This document shows positions 24,801 through 35,490 of a DNA stretch of 64,000 nt, piece after piece; positions within the stretch are counted from its first letter, which is position 1; each line of letters starts with the position of its first letter. The notes beneath the pieces are model-generated. The model made no database searches, was not told where the DNA came from, and was given only the letters and a program-made list of their open reading frames with translations. The stretch is from Smittia aterrima (Eukaryota > Arthropoda > Insecta > Diptera > Chironomidae). The stretch covers positions 22,413,537 through 22,477,536 of the forward strand of contig CP093829.1 of assembly GCA_033063855.1 (NCBI GenBank), in the 5' to 3' direction. A program made the translations under genes and the position numbers.

Positions 24801-27800
24801 AACCGGCCCGAGAAGGATAATCGGAGGAGGACGATCTTCTTGAGATGAAATTGTTAATCGTGCTCGAACACTGATTGAGCCAACGGCATTGACTGCGCTG
24901 CAAACGATTACAACGCCATTGTCACTCTTTGCTGTCGAGGGAAGCGTTAAGATTGAAGAGCTTTCAGGCGTGATGGTCGTCTCGAATCTGTCAAAATGAT
25001 TCGGCGGGAAAATCAATGAACGATTTCCTTCGACCGACCAAAAGAGAAGTGGTTGCGGTTGTCCTGAAGCCTTACACTCGAACGAGACGTCAAGTGGCGC
25101 TTCAACGACTTTTGGTGACGGCCGAATGACAAGGGTCGGAGTTGAGTAGACGTTTAATATTCCAGTGGCCGTGATTGTGCCAACAGCGTTGTCAGCCTCG
25201 CAACTATATTCGCCTTCGTCTTCTATGATCACGTCGTCCAACCGTAGACTTCGGTCTTCAAGAATGTGAACTCTGTCAAGCGGCATATTTCCACCCGAAG
25301 CACTTCTTCTCCACAAAACATCTGGCATGGGATCACCTCCTACTCGACATTGAAAGGTTACTGAAGCCCCTTCTACGACACTTTGATTACTTGGGCCGCG
25401 TATTAGGAAAGGCTTAACTGCGGATAACAGGAAAATCGAATTAGTTATCGTTCACTCATCCGATTTATTGATCTTACCATAAACCTTGAGAAACGCCGCA
25501 AAAGAATCCCGAACTCCAACAACATTCTTAGCGACACATTGGTAAGAGCCTTCATCAGATTGGCGAGCATCTTGTATCGCTAAATTAGCTCCATCAACAA
25601 TTCGTATCCTAAACAAACAGAAGAGACGAAGAAAGCGAAAATTGCCATCAATTATTATCGAGTAAGTTCTCGACCGGTTGTCAGCAGCCTTGCGGCCCTA
25701 AACTTTTCTCGTCTTTCGTTTCGTTTCCAACTCGTAATGAGCGGAGTGATATTAATGATAATTGCGATAATTAAAAATAAATACAAAGACGTAACATTAC
25801 TTGCACCTGCTTCTGCGTCTGTTCATTTCACATCTTCTTTGCGTGGGCGTGAGTATGGAAGCTCACGCTTTCGCTCACGAGAGTGAAATAATTACAGATA
25901 ATTAATTTCCTGAAGCAGCATGGACTTGTTCAAGAGTCATGGAAACGTTTTGTGCAATTGACGACCATTCCCTTAGTTCCCATGAACACGTCACATGACT
26001 AACGAAGATTCCCGATGCTAATAAATTACCTTTTCGATGCTTCCGTGTCCAGCTTTTGTCCATTCTTCTTCCACGTTATAGTCGGCTCGGGCGAACCCTT
26101 CGGCGGTCCGCACTCCAGGACAACAGTCTCTCCTTGAGCAATTCTCGTGTTTTGCGGCTCTAATCGAAACTCGTCCCTCAAAACTGTCGACGAGAAACAA
26201 AAGGGAGGATCGTTTTACAAATTAATTTTGATTTCTTTCTCATTTCCACAATTCTCCTTCTCTCGTTTTCTTTCACTGCCAAATGTTGTAATGATGATTT
26301 AATTATAAGTCATTTATAACAGAGAAAAATATTTTCCATTTGAAAAGAGTTTGTTAAATGAAACATGATTTCATCGCACACCAAGAGAGAGAAAGATGAC
26401 GACGGGGAAGATGAGAAGAAGAAAGGAACCCCATCATTAAGAGATACTTAGCAACTGAAATCCTCTTTAAAGGTTATTGCATCATATTTTTAATGAGATT
26501 TTCTTCTTCCTCTTCCCTTTTCAGTATCAACAGAAAGAAATTCTTTGCATGGAAACGTTTTTCCTTTAAATACACTTTCTGAAAGAAGATTAGTAAAATT
26601 ATGCAGGTTATTACGTTCATGTCGCTGTATGCGGAGCTCGCTCGCAATACATTTGACACAAAAAAGAACATAAAAGCTCCGAAAGAGAGAGAGAGAGAAG
26701 AAAAGTCGGGTTTTATTGCCTGGGAAGCGAGCATGTAGGAATCGAATAAATTTTATTTCAAGAGCCAGCCGAGACCTAGCGGATGGAGAATCGCACACAT
26801 ATAATCATCATCATCGTACCATAATCATAAAAGATAAAAATTCATTGTTAATTCTCGTGAAAAATCCGACATTTTTATGGAAAAATGATTACAAACGAAG
26901 CAAAGGGGGAGTTAGAGTGAGATCTATGAAGGAACAATAAAACTGGATAATAAAAGTTTCAACCTTTGTACTCAAATTGTATTATGATGAGATAAAGCAT
27001 TACGAAGGCATGCAGATAAGCAGCTTCCCGCCCACCCACTTTCTGTCCTCTCAGCCAACCCATGCGAGTAGCATTCGACTTAATTCTGTAATCTAATGAA
27101 TTTTGACAACGAAATTATTCATTCGAAACTCCTCCTACGACGTCAATAAGTTGCTGAGACATAAATCTCTTCCTCCGTAACTTTGAAGGTTCGCTCTCCT
27201 GCTTGAACTCACGTAAATCGTCTTCATGTTGGAAAAGTTCGAGTCGACGAGAATCATTCGAGTTTCTAAGGATATCATGACAATAGAAAATCCTCGAAAA
27301 TGCTATTATGTGAGCTCAACAATCGCTCTTTCATTTTTCAGATGAAAAAGGTTTCATTGCCGAAAAAGAAGAAGGTAAAATGAAGACGTAATTTTATGTG
27401 ATTACTCAACTTATTACCAAGTGAAAAGGTCACATAAGAATTGTCAGACTCATATGAAGAGTGGAATCCTGAAAGGATTTGAATTCACGACGAACGTCAA
27501 TGCACAACTTTTAGTACCTGAGATGGATGGAGATTATTTTAAAAGTTCCAGTGAAAATCCTAAGTAGAGCGAACTCTCTCGTTTATTGTCATCAAAAATT
27601 CATCACACTCGAAACTTTCATTGTTGAGTTGAAATTATGATCATGAACAAACACGAAAGCTTTGAGAGTTCTGTACATTGAAGCTCAAAAGAAAAGTTCT
27701 TCGTGACAAAGTTTTCATTCCGGTCTACAAATTGAAACTGTAATCATCTCATTGAATAGAAAGCAGACTCGTCGTGTTCAACCCAACGTGAAAAGCAAAT

Positions 27801-30800
27801 TGAAATCTTCAGTCACATCTGCTTGATTGCATTCAACCGTAATCACAACTAATTCAGTTGACACTCAACGTGAAACTTTACATCCTTTGCAATTATCTTT
27901 CTTCTGGGAATGACCGTAATAAAATTTAACGAGATTCGAATTAAAACTAAAGCACACACATTACGAAGAGTTCTCTCCGAAAAATGGATAAAACTTTCAT
28001 GAAAAACGTTTTGCGACGCTAATGATTTTAATTAAGATTTCCTCCTCTTGCGAGTCGTTTACCTTCGGGTCGTTATTATTTTCCTATAAAACGCACTCGA
28101 TAAATTCCCTAACGAGAACGTGTTTAATTTAAAAGTCTCATAACTTTCCCATCCAGACAGCAAATTTGGCGCAGAAGACAGAACGATTCGTATTTGTATA
28201 CAGAGTCTTAGTTTAATTTTACCCAAGAAATGAAGCAGCAGCAAGTGTACGTGCTCATTTAATGGCAATTGATTTTATCATTCATTGAATAAGAAGCACC
28301 GAGAGGAACGACAATCCAAAGCTGAAGAACTGCATAAATTAGACACAAAAACCAATTTAATCGAGATTGTGGAATCGCTTTTTTTCTTTTTATTCTCACT
28401 CTCTCTCGCTCTGGCAGCATTCAAATGAATATGAGAAGCAAGGGAAAGGATTATGGCGTAAAGAAGATAACTTTATTTCCAACCAAGTCTCCATTTCAAT
28501 GGAGCGGATGTTTAAATGATTTTCCTGAATGAATTAAAGCTTCAATAAGCGCTTATGTTGGAGCAGAATAGTTGAATGAGACTAAAACATGAAAAGCTCT
28601 TTTTGGGTTCGATCGTTCGACAGTGTGGCTAAGCTTGAAAGCTTCTAGTCGAAAGCTCTTCGAATTGAAATAAATCAAACAGATCCACACTGGAAGGTTT
28701 TTTCCAAAAAAGTAGTTTTTGCTAAGCTTCTCGCTTTCTTTCATAGAGAGATGTTCCAAATAGAACGAAGTGATGAAGACGATGTGTGTTATGATAAACT
28801 AGACAAGTTAGAAATTTGTGAACTGCAAAGTCTGTCGAGCATGTTCGTCAGTTTTTCTTCTTTGCTGACATGGAACTAGAAAATTTTCTACAGGAACAAA
28901 AAAGCTTCAACAAGGAATATGAAGAGAGAGCCGACGAATGAAGAGAAATCACAATGGAATAATTATTCAAATGTAAGCACTGGATGTATTTAAAATTCTA
29001 GTTTTATCATTGTTCCGGATATTTCAGCCATTGCATTCGCTGTCGTTCACTGCTTTCTCGCTTGGGCATTGTTAAAATGAATAGCGGAGCAATCATAAAA
29101 ATGTAAAATTCACGTAAAATGTTTTAACCTTCGCTTCCCAACTGCCACGATAGTGCAAAAAAATGCCAGAGAAAATGGAAAAGCGTTCTCGTGATGTAGT
29201 GGAATAAATCGCCACACAAAGCACTGGACAGAAATGCTTTCGGTGAAGTCGTATTTTCTGCAAGAGCGATAAGAATCGCTGGACGATGAGAGTTTTCCGG
29301 GAATTGAAAATATTTCAACGACATTCAGAAGCGAGAGCGAGTGAGGTAGAAAGCGATTTTAGAAATTGCTCTTAGCGCCGCATAAAAAATCATTTTAACT
29401 ACGTCGTAAGCCTTTAAAATACGATTTTCCCAATGAAAAAGGGTTCACTCTGCTCATTGAACTGTGGACCTGTCGATAAAACTCAAATTTATGCTCCTCT
29501 CGAACTTTTATTTTCGCCTTTGCCAACTTTAAAATGACGTCGAATTTATGAATGCTTAAGTGGCTCGAGAGTGAGATGGAGAGAGAGCGAAATCAAATTT
29601 ATCGCTGTTTGTGTTTATTTTTATTTTATCGAGCTCAGCAGCGTGGCAGCGTGTAAAGGGGGGGTCCTCGAAATCAATATCAAAATTCTGAGTTTTATTG
29701 CGAGTCAACATTTTCGTTATTTGCATAATTTTTCCTGCTTCGACTTTTTTTTATTTCCGCACAAACCGTCGGCTGCGTGGCAAAATGTTCGCTTTAATCA
29801 GCCACAAAATGTTTTCGAGCCAGAGAGTTAGGCAAGCTTTATATCGATCGAGAGATACATAATTTCAGTTGAAATGTTTGACTGATTTATGCTCGTGCCG
29901 GTTGTGAGCGCACGAGGCAAGTTATTGAATTATTGCCTTTCATTCCACTCAGAGAGCAAGAGGATTGAAATCTCGAAAAGTTAGTGTTTCAAGTCAAGAG
30001 CTGTTACCACAACAAAATAATAATTTTATGAAGAAACTAGATTCACTTTGTCTATGAACATAATTCCACTCGAAGCTCAACTTTAGAACGCACCACAATC
30101 GAGGTGTAATTTCAACATTATTTAGCATTCAAAGTGGATGTGTTTAATAGAATTAATTAAAGCATAAAAGCAGGAAAACGTTCCCTCACACACAAGAGAG
30201 AAGTTTGTGACGAGAGTTATGTGGAAATTGTTTAATCGACGAAGGTGAAAGGTTGAAAACTCACCTGCTACTTGCAGCGTCGCATTCCGGCTTCGCACAA
30301 CTCCCAACTCATTCTTCGCCTCACACCAGTAGACGCCGCCATCATTTTTAACAGCCTTGTTAGGATAGAAAATTAAAATAGGGAAAAATTGTAAGAGAAA
30401 CAAAGTTTAGCGAATGAATTTTAAATGTCGCCGTCGTCGTTGTTGGGAGAGAAAAAAGATTTCCAGAGTCGGAGATTGAATTTCCTGCGAGAAAATTAAA
30501 TTTCGCTACTGTTTGTGCAAGCCAATGACATCTGGCAATCCGATTACCGCTTTCATCGCGCTGCAAATTGTGTAATGATACTGAAGCTTCCAACCCATGC
30601 TCGAGTTTAAATGGATGTACGCGAAGATTTAAATGTGTAGACTTTTTTAATTAGTTTTCGTGTTTGAAAGGATCGGGAAACTCTTTCGTTTGAAGCCGAG
30701 AAATAAAAAACGTTGAACATGAAAGAGGAAAACTCTTTCCGCTCGACGTCATTTAGAAAATTAATTTATTTTTATTTATTTACTGTTTTAACATTTTTTA

Positions 30801-31748
30801 AAGAAGGAACGCGTTGGAATCCGGCAGATCGATAACGCTTTGCTTCAAGGGAATTTCCCTTTCGACGGGAGAGCAATGAAAATTATCATTTTTGTATAAT
30901 TTCGGAAACTCATCCGGAATTTACTTGCAAAGGAACGAAGGGCGTCGACAACAAAATAAATCAATTTCAAAGAGGAAATTAAGTTCGTTACAGGCGTCCA
31001 TGCATGAATATTTAATGTTGTTTTGTAATTCCATTGGATGACTCGAGAGTTGACGACTTGACTGGGTCAGAGAAGCGAGAAAGGAAAATTCTCTTCTCCG
31101 AAATCATCAACGAGCGAAGCCTCAACGAGCGTATCATTATATCACACACGAACGTTAATTTAATTTCCATTGAAGTTAGGATGAAAATCTTCATCAATCG
31201 GATTAAATTAATTTGCAGTGACGACGCGGGGAAGAGACGAAGAGAATTTTATTTTTATTTTATTTCAAAGCACAGCAGCAAATCATTTTTTTTTGCTGCG
31301 TTTTATCCCTCTCAAAGGACTTGTTATGAAAACTTTTTTTTACATGGAATAAATTTCGTTCTCCATCTCTCGGAGGATGAATTTCAAGGATGCTGCAAGC
31401 ACGAGCAGAGGGGTTGTCGGATTTGAATCTCCACGAGCACGCTAAGCTTCCACTTTATCATGGAAATTTAAGGAAATCTCTTTTCTCTCGTTCTGAATGA
31501 TTTTAATAATTTTCTTTCAAGTCGAAAAGAAAATGTTTTTACAGAATATTTTTTTGTTACCTTTAAAAAGAAGAGACTTCCCGCTGGTAGGAAGACTCGA
31601 TGCTGAGTAACTTTGAGTGGTTGCCCATCCTTGTACCAAACAATGTTTGGCTCTGGAATTCCTTCAGCTTTGCAGTTTATTGTGACTGGATCGTTGCGCG
31701 GCACTGTCGTGTCGATGGGGTGCTCAACAATTCGAGGAACTTGGAAGG
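18891..31748 (-). CDS. robo2/3-like: Roundabout receptor, Robo2/3 type (5' exon missing)
   Basis: Ten minus-strand exons were placed: 31748-31561, 30355-30265, 26183-26030, 25608-25478, 25417-24090, 24023-23801, 23738-23402, 23319-23159, 20728-20536 and 19665-18891. All junctions are GT..AG and all phases agree, giving 1,192 residues. The order is five Ig domains (Ig1 from QVPRIVEHPIDTTVPRNDP, Ig2 from VLRDEFRLEPQNTRIAQGE, Ig3 from VKPFLIRGPSNQSV), three fibronectin type III domains, and one membrane helix (TWFIVLLGSIIAIIVFLFGA). A cytoplasmic tail follows, carrying a CC0 motif (PDYAEV) and a CC1-like motif (AYASTTLV). It then becomes Asn/Gln/Ser/His-rich and ends without proline-rich CC2 or CC3. 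This is the Slit receptor family, which steers axons and migrating cells at the plasma membrane. Lack of CC2/CC3 matches Drosophila Robo2 and Robo3, not Robo1. The first placed exon starts with two bases finishing a codon, so the signal-peptide exon lies upstream and was not found. Confidence 0.93.
19666..20535. other. Last robo intron, no other gene seen
   Basis: This 870-bp intron separates the exon ending in PLPDYE from the final exon that begins with the CC0 region. It has a GTAAG donor at 20535 and a TTACAG acceptor at 19666 on the minus strand. Open frames inside it have no support, and one small purine repeat occurs near 20010. Confidence 0.6.
21602..23032 (+). CDS. SLC46-like major facilitator transporter, nested antisense in a robo intron
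   Basis: A single uninterrupted frame encodes 476 residues from the ATG at 21602 (MDHDATEATALLPKE). The frame is open further 5' only without an ATG. About twelve hydrophobic helices follow a short acidic N-terminus. The first helix reads FIVFFGWNLSSTIIPNHLLL. An extracellular loop with two cysteines comes next, then the signature LGAWTDKFGRKKV, a motif-A variant typical of the SLC46 family (proton-coupled folate transporter and relatives). Members move folates, cyclic dinucleotides or other small solutes with protons across plasma or lysosomal membranes; the insect substrate cannot be predicted here. AATAAA at 23040-23045 starts only eight bases after the stop codon. The gene has no intron and lies wholly inside the robo intron between 23158 and 20729, in opposite orientation. 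Its 3' end is about 110 bp from a robo splice donor. The intronless state is compatible with a retrocopy, but no poly(A) tail or target duplication was seen. Confidence 0.85.
   Translation: MDHDATEATALLPKEVESKESFRDFKLLPAIFIVFFGWNLSSTIIPNHLLLQTCVFKGFDRTVCASAANNNVTLEIEEEIQPVVAKILMTISMMNGIVPGVLSLFLGAWTDKFGRKKVICAGYWGHAIALALFSVLSLLIEKSNHISPWIYVLPYIPVVLTGGWPTMIISTLCYVADTTNESNRSVRLAITEMVINVGILSGIASCSFVLRIGHPTTVFLVSTIITTLATFYTMSFVEESVKEPKQAKVCDQIKELISFSAVKEILTTCFKRRPFKSRAIIWSLLMIMVLTVSSTNAGHNVYYLFVREQFQWSLKEASLFDSISLLISIVGSMLALSVLKKCFRFSDIALAKIAIVSFLADSLIRAIAQSTRTLYVASFVSLLKFLTLPMCRSLLASVIPRNEIGKIFSFTSSMEAVATLFVSPLYGLTYAKTFTVIAGGFYFITAAMCLINFALIYTAKRLKETHEVLINQNVNF
23337..23356. repeat. (AG)10 microsatellite beside a robo splice acceptor
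   Basis: Ten uninterrupted AG units lie about 16 bases upstream of the robo transmembrane-exon acceptor (AG at 23321-23320, minus strand). Read on the transcribed strand it is a CT repeat in the position of the polypyrimidine tract. Length changes here could influence inclusion of the membrane-helix exon; that is inference. Confidence 0.7.
26184..30264. other. 4.1-kb robo intron, no other gene seen
   Basis: This intron lies between the exon closing Ig1 and the first Ig2 exon. It is bounded by a GTGAG donor at 30264 and a GACAG acceptor at 26184 on the minus strand. Open frames inside are short and unsupported. It contains a short AG repeat near 26685 and an 8-bp inverted repeat (CAGTGTGG/CCACACTG) near 28620-28692. 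Large introns splitting Ig domains are usual in Robo genes and often hold enhancers; none could be identified by eye. Confidence 0.6.
30356..31560. other. 1.2-kb robo intron splitting Ig1
   Basis: The first and second halves of Ig1 are separated here, with a GTAACA donor at 31560 and an AACAAG acceptor at 30356 (minus strand). The exon phase is 0 on both sides, and the protein reads FFLK-AVKNDGGVYWCEAKN across the join. A plus-strand open frame at 31034-31426 (130 codons) has no recognisable content and is probably chance. Confidence 0.6.
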
Positions 31749-34629
31749 CTGCAAAGAGACAAAAAAGAGAAAAGGAAAATGAAATCAGCAGAATTCGCTT
31801 TTCCCCTTTTCATCCACAATCTCGTTTCAAATTTAATTAAGCTGAAAGTATTGTTTTCAGCGTTTTTCTACTGTGCTGTTGTTTTTCTGTCCATTCATTC
31901 TTCATCCTCCCTCCCACAATCAAATTATGGATTTTCAGCTCCGTCGGTTGCCAAACCAACAAAACACCAAATGGCATTAAAAATGGCTTTTGGCTCCAGC
32001 AGGTTTTGAGCTGGCGAGTGGAGGAATGAAAAGAATGTTTAAATTTAATTGTAAAACAAGACAACATTTGACGCTAATTAGTTCCTGACGGTAGAATTTT
32101 GCGGCTTCTGTCCCACGCAACGGAAAATTTCTGAATTCATCTCATTTTTCACGCCGTTAATTCGTCGCTTTCGAGCTGTTGTAGGTTCAGGTGATGCTGT
32201 TGTGTGTAGAATTTAGCCCCCAGAAGTTCTCTTTTTTTTTCGCTGTAATTTAGCTTGTTTATGGTACGAACAAATGTTGCTTCACCAACACACACTCGCT
32301 TGGAATATTTCAAGCTAAACACAACGCAGATGTTCATGAAAGTTGTCGGAATTGTAAATCAAGTTGGATGAAGAAGCCTCGTCGAGTAGAGAGTGCCGGG
32401 AGTTTAAGCCATAAAAATTGAAACTTTAGGAAAGAACTTTTAGAGCTCCCTTGTGTCTCGCGGAGAAGTTTTCAGTAAAATCTCGCTTTTAACTGAAATA
32501 AATATCGAGGGAAATTACGCGAGGAAGCAGCAAAAATGTAAAACGGTAATTTCTGATGCCGAATGTTGGCGGGGGGAGATGTGTATGTAATGTCGAGGGA
32601 GTGTTGAATGCTCTAGTAATTTTGTTATTGTAATAAAATACCTTCCCCAGCTCCCCGCGTCGCTCTCGTCTTTCCACCAACGCAACAATAACAAACAGAC
32701 ACGAAATATTCCAAAGAGCATTAAAATTAAAATCATAAAATAATTAAGATAAATAAATTGTTCACTTTGAATGCTTTATGGTTCAATTGTTGGGGTTGTT
32801 ATGCTTTCTAAATGCTTTTTTTCAGGTGAGAAGCAGCGGGGGCTGCGTATGGCATACGCTAACAATTATAGCAACGGAATTTGAAAACGCCAGACATCGC
32901 GACGCTAAACTGAGGGTGGATTTGTAAAAGTTTAAAATGAAAGTCATTAATTTTAAAAATAAGCCGCGTAATGTTGTACAGTCAAACAGCAAATGGTTTC
33001 TATTAGTGCGTGTAATTGCCTTAGCTTTTCTTTTTCGCTATTTCACGTTTGTTTACCAAGTTAGAGTGATTCTAAGTCGAAAACCCCTTGAATGACTTGC
33101 AGCGCTTTTCCCTTCAACAACAAGCTCAACAAATATTTTCCGACTCAAACTTTCAACTCAGCTTATGCATTTTTAATGATGCTACTTCGCTGCATTTTAT
33201 GAATGATGTAAATTGCTTTCTTTTCAACAACGAGAAAAACAAGTTCATAATAATTCTTATGCAATGCGAGTAACTAAAGGTGAAGAAGAAAGAAATTCTC
33301 AACCAATCTTCCGCTCCACTTCTGAATTGAGTCGTTAAAGCGAATGAACGAGGCAAGACGAAAATATCGTTAGCTCTCTCGTACATGAAGGGATGAGGAA
33401 TAACAGGACGAGCAAACTACTTTCAAAGTATTTTTAACTTATGATTTTATCATGGAACAAAACTTTTCCCATTTACGAAGGCTTCAGGTGCTTTTGTGTT
33501 GTTTTTATGGCTCCATTTCTCTCCGGGACTTGCTTAGTATGATGTCTGGGAATTATAATCAGGTTTACGGAAGCATTATGACATAACGCTAGATAATGAA
33601 GAGTTTTTAATTATTTTCAGTTCTAAAACATTGACGAGCTGAAAATGGCATTCGATGTTAGTAAAAGGGAAAAGCACCGGAAGCGATTTGCTACGATGCA
33701 CCTTTTTATTCTGTCAAGCTTTCAATCAACGAATGAAATCCATCTTTCGCTTGTCTGATGATCAAACAAACATAAAATATGAAGCCCGGGAGACTAATGA
33801 CTAGTCTGTCGCTTCAAAAAGCTTTAAAACTTGCGATAATGCTTGATTTCCCGATATTGTTTGCCTTCGCCTTCGTTAGTTCAACTCTCACTCCTTCTCG
33901 ATAGTGTTTAACGTCGGAAATTGATTTCGACATGAATGATGGAAAATTAGTGTTTGAATTTTTGATGAATTCCATACATAAAGGCATCAAATGGGCGAGA
34001 GCGAGAGAATGGAATTGCCACGGTCTACTGAGCTTCACTTAAAAGTTCATTGTTTGAACTGCACATCAGAATCAAAAAATAACACAAAAGTTTGATGGAC
34101 TAGCAATTGAAACGGCAGTAAATTTCATGTTTTTCTGCCATCGTCTGATGTTTGCAATCGAATTATTGGAAGGGTCGGAGGAAATCGAATATTTATTTCG
34201 TGAGCTTCGAATAAATATTTTTATTGATACTTCCAAAGCGCTATTTGAAATAACAATCTGGAGGTTTGTTTAAAGCACCGTCGTCTCTTTTTATTTCGGG
34301 ATCTGTAAAATCCTCTGTAACAAATCCCACAAAATCGATCCGATTCGACTCCGAAGCTTATGTTTCTCTCCTTTATCCGCAAATAAATTCCAGAGCAAAA
34401 CTTTTGACAAAACTTTAATTCCGAAAGCGACAGAAATTTTATTTTTCTATGTGCTCTGCCTCGTGGAACGAGAAGCCATAGATCCATCACTGGCAAGGGA
34501 AGAGAAGGGCGAGAGGCGAGAAAAACAATATTTATTATTCCCAAGTTGATTTCTTTAGAAGATAAATCGAGTTAAAAGTTTTCTTTCTCTGAATTCAACT
34601 TTCGCCTTCGTTGCACGCTTTGTTTTGAT
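31749..34629. other. Non-coding stretch upstream of the first placed robo exon
   Basis: No gene seen. A robo signal-peptide exon is expected somewhere upstream on the minus strand, ending one base into a codon, but no open frame here has a start codon, hydrophobic leader and matching donor. The stretch is probably robo 5' intron. Confidence 0.45.
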
Positions 34630-34695
34630 GGTGGAATTGTTTGATTTGGATTTTCAGGAAAAAATTAAAAAAAAAATTAAAAGTGTTTTGTATTT

Positions 34696-34779
34696 GGATT
34701 GCTTAGGATTCGAACCTAGCACTTCACGATTAGTAATTTCCATCACTCTCAAAAGTGATTTAACTCTCTCAAGTAATCT
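34696..34779 (-). other. tRNA-like module 1 (type A)
   Basis: Read on the minus strand this 84-nt module ends with a perfect B box (GGTTCGAATCC) and a 3' acceptor-like GCAATCC. That end pairs in five of seven positions with the 5' AGATTAC. The length, and an extra TTAC/GTGA hairpin before the T arm, resemble type II tRNAs (Ser/Leu). The anticodon stem ATCAC/GTGAT encloses an eight-base loop, one too many, and the D arm is poor. It is therefore probably a tRNA-derived sequence and not a working tRNA. Confidence 0.6.
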
Positions 34780-34920
34780 TCATTCTTATTTCAGCAAAAA
34801 TGAATAATAAAGTTTGATTAAGGTTGTGATTGATTTAAATTTCCAGAGAAAACACTTAGAATTCTTTGCACAAAACTTTTTTTAAAAAAAATATTTTTTG
34901 ACAATGTCAGAGTTGAATTT

Positions 34921-35004
34921 GATTTGCCTAGGATTCGAACCTTGGACATCACTCTTAAACAATTCTATCACTCTCAAAAGTGATTTAACTCTCCCAAGTA
35001 AACT
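34921..35004 (-). other. tRNA-like module 2 (type B)
   Basis: This copy is also exactly 84 nt. It keeps the B box and the ATCAC/GTGAT anticodon-like stem with the loop TTTTGAGA. Its acceptor ends are AGTTTAC and GCAAATC. Compared with module 1 both sides changed together at one position (A-T to T-A), which preserves pairing there. The variable region differs from type A and contains TTTAAGAGTGAT. Confidence 0.6.
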
Positions 35005-35141
35005 TCAATTTTATTTCGGCTAAATGAATAATAAAGTTTGATGAAAGAATTGTTTGATTCCGAATTTCAAGAAAAAAGAAAACAAAAATTTTATATCTTA
35101 ACATTTTCTAAAAAAATATAAAGAACTTCAGTTTTCACATT

Positions 35142-35225
35142 GGATTGCTCAGGATTCGAACCTAGCACTTCACGATTAGTAATTTCCATCATTCTCAAAA
35201 GTGATTTAACTCTCCCAAGTAAACT
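35142..35225 (-). other. tRNA-like module 3 (type A)
   Basis: This 84-nt copy has the type A 3' half, including GCAATCC and the TTAC/GTGA arm, but the 5' end AGTTTAC of type B. Acceptor pairing is therefore weaker than in module 1. One base of the anticodon-like stem has changed (GAATGAT), which also weakens it. The B box is intact. Confidence 0.6.
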
Positions 35226-35369
35226 TCAATTTTATTTCAGCTAAAATGAATAATAAAGTTTGATTAAGGTTGTGATTGATTTAAATTTCCAGAGAAAGTG
35301 AAACATTTAAAATTCTTTGCACAATTTTTTTTTAAAAAAAATAATTTTAAAAGACTGTAAGTTATATTC

Positions 35370-35453
35370 GATTTGCCTAGGATTCGAACCTAAGACATTA
35401 TTCTTAAATATTTCCATCACTCTTAAAAGTGATTTAACTCTCCCAAGTAAACT
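35370..35453 (-). other. tRNA-like module 4 (type B)
   Basis: This 84-nt copy has the type B acceptor ends AGTTTAC and GCAAATC. Its anticodon-like loop reads TTTTAAGA, not TTTTGAGA. The B box GGTTCGAATCC is intact, and a TTTT run lies about 30 nt downstream on the minus strand. Confidence 0.6.
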
Positions 35454-35490
35454 TCAATTTCGCTTTGGCTAAAATGAATAATAAAGTTGT

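Larger units (their letters stand above)
34630..35490 (-). repeat. Tandem A-B-A-B array of tRNA-like units
   Basis: Four similar units of about 190-230 bp follow one another: A 34630-34818, B 34819-35042, A' 35043-35262, B' 35263-35490. A and A' share a spacer of the type GAATTGTTTGATT; B and B' share GGTTGTGATTGATTTAAAT. The corresponding units are about 445-455 bp apart, so the array looks like a duplicated dimer. Each unit carries an 84-nt tRNA-like module on the minus strand and a common flank (AATGAATAATAAAGTTTG). T-rich runs that could end RNA polymerase III transcription lie downstream of each module. The arrangement fits either a dimeric tRNA-derived SINE that was duplicated in tandem or a decayed tRNA gene cluster. 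Confidence 0.8.

Noticed and set aside
28618..28694. CAGTGTGGCTAAGC resembles the start of miR-34 and has a reverse-complementary CCACACTG downstream
   Set aside because: Only 8 bp pair, the rest of the arms do not fold, and the star strand is missing, so it is not a microRNA precursor.
34625..34807. Open frame reading GFEPSTSRL across the first tRNA-like module
   Set aside because: This peptide is simply the translation of the antisense T-arm of the tRNA-like repeat, not a gene.
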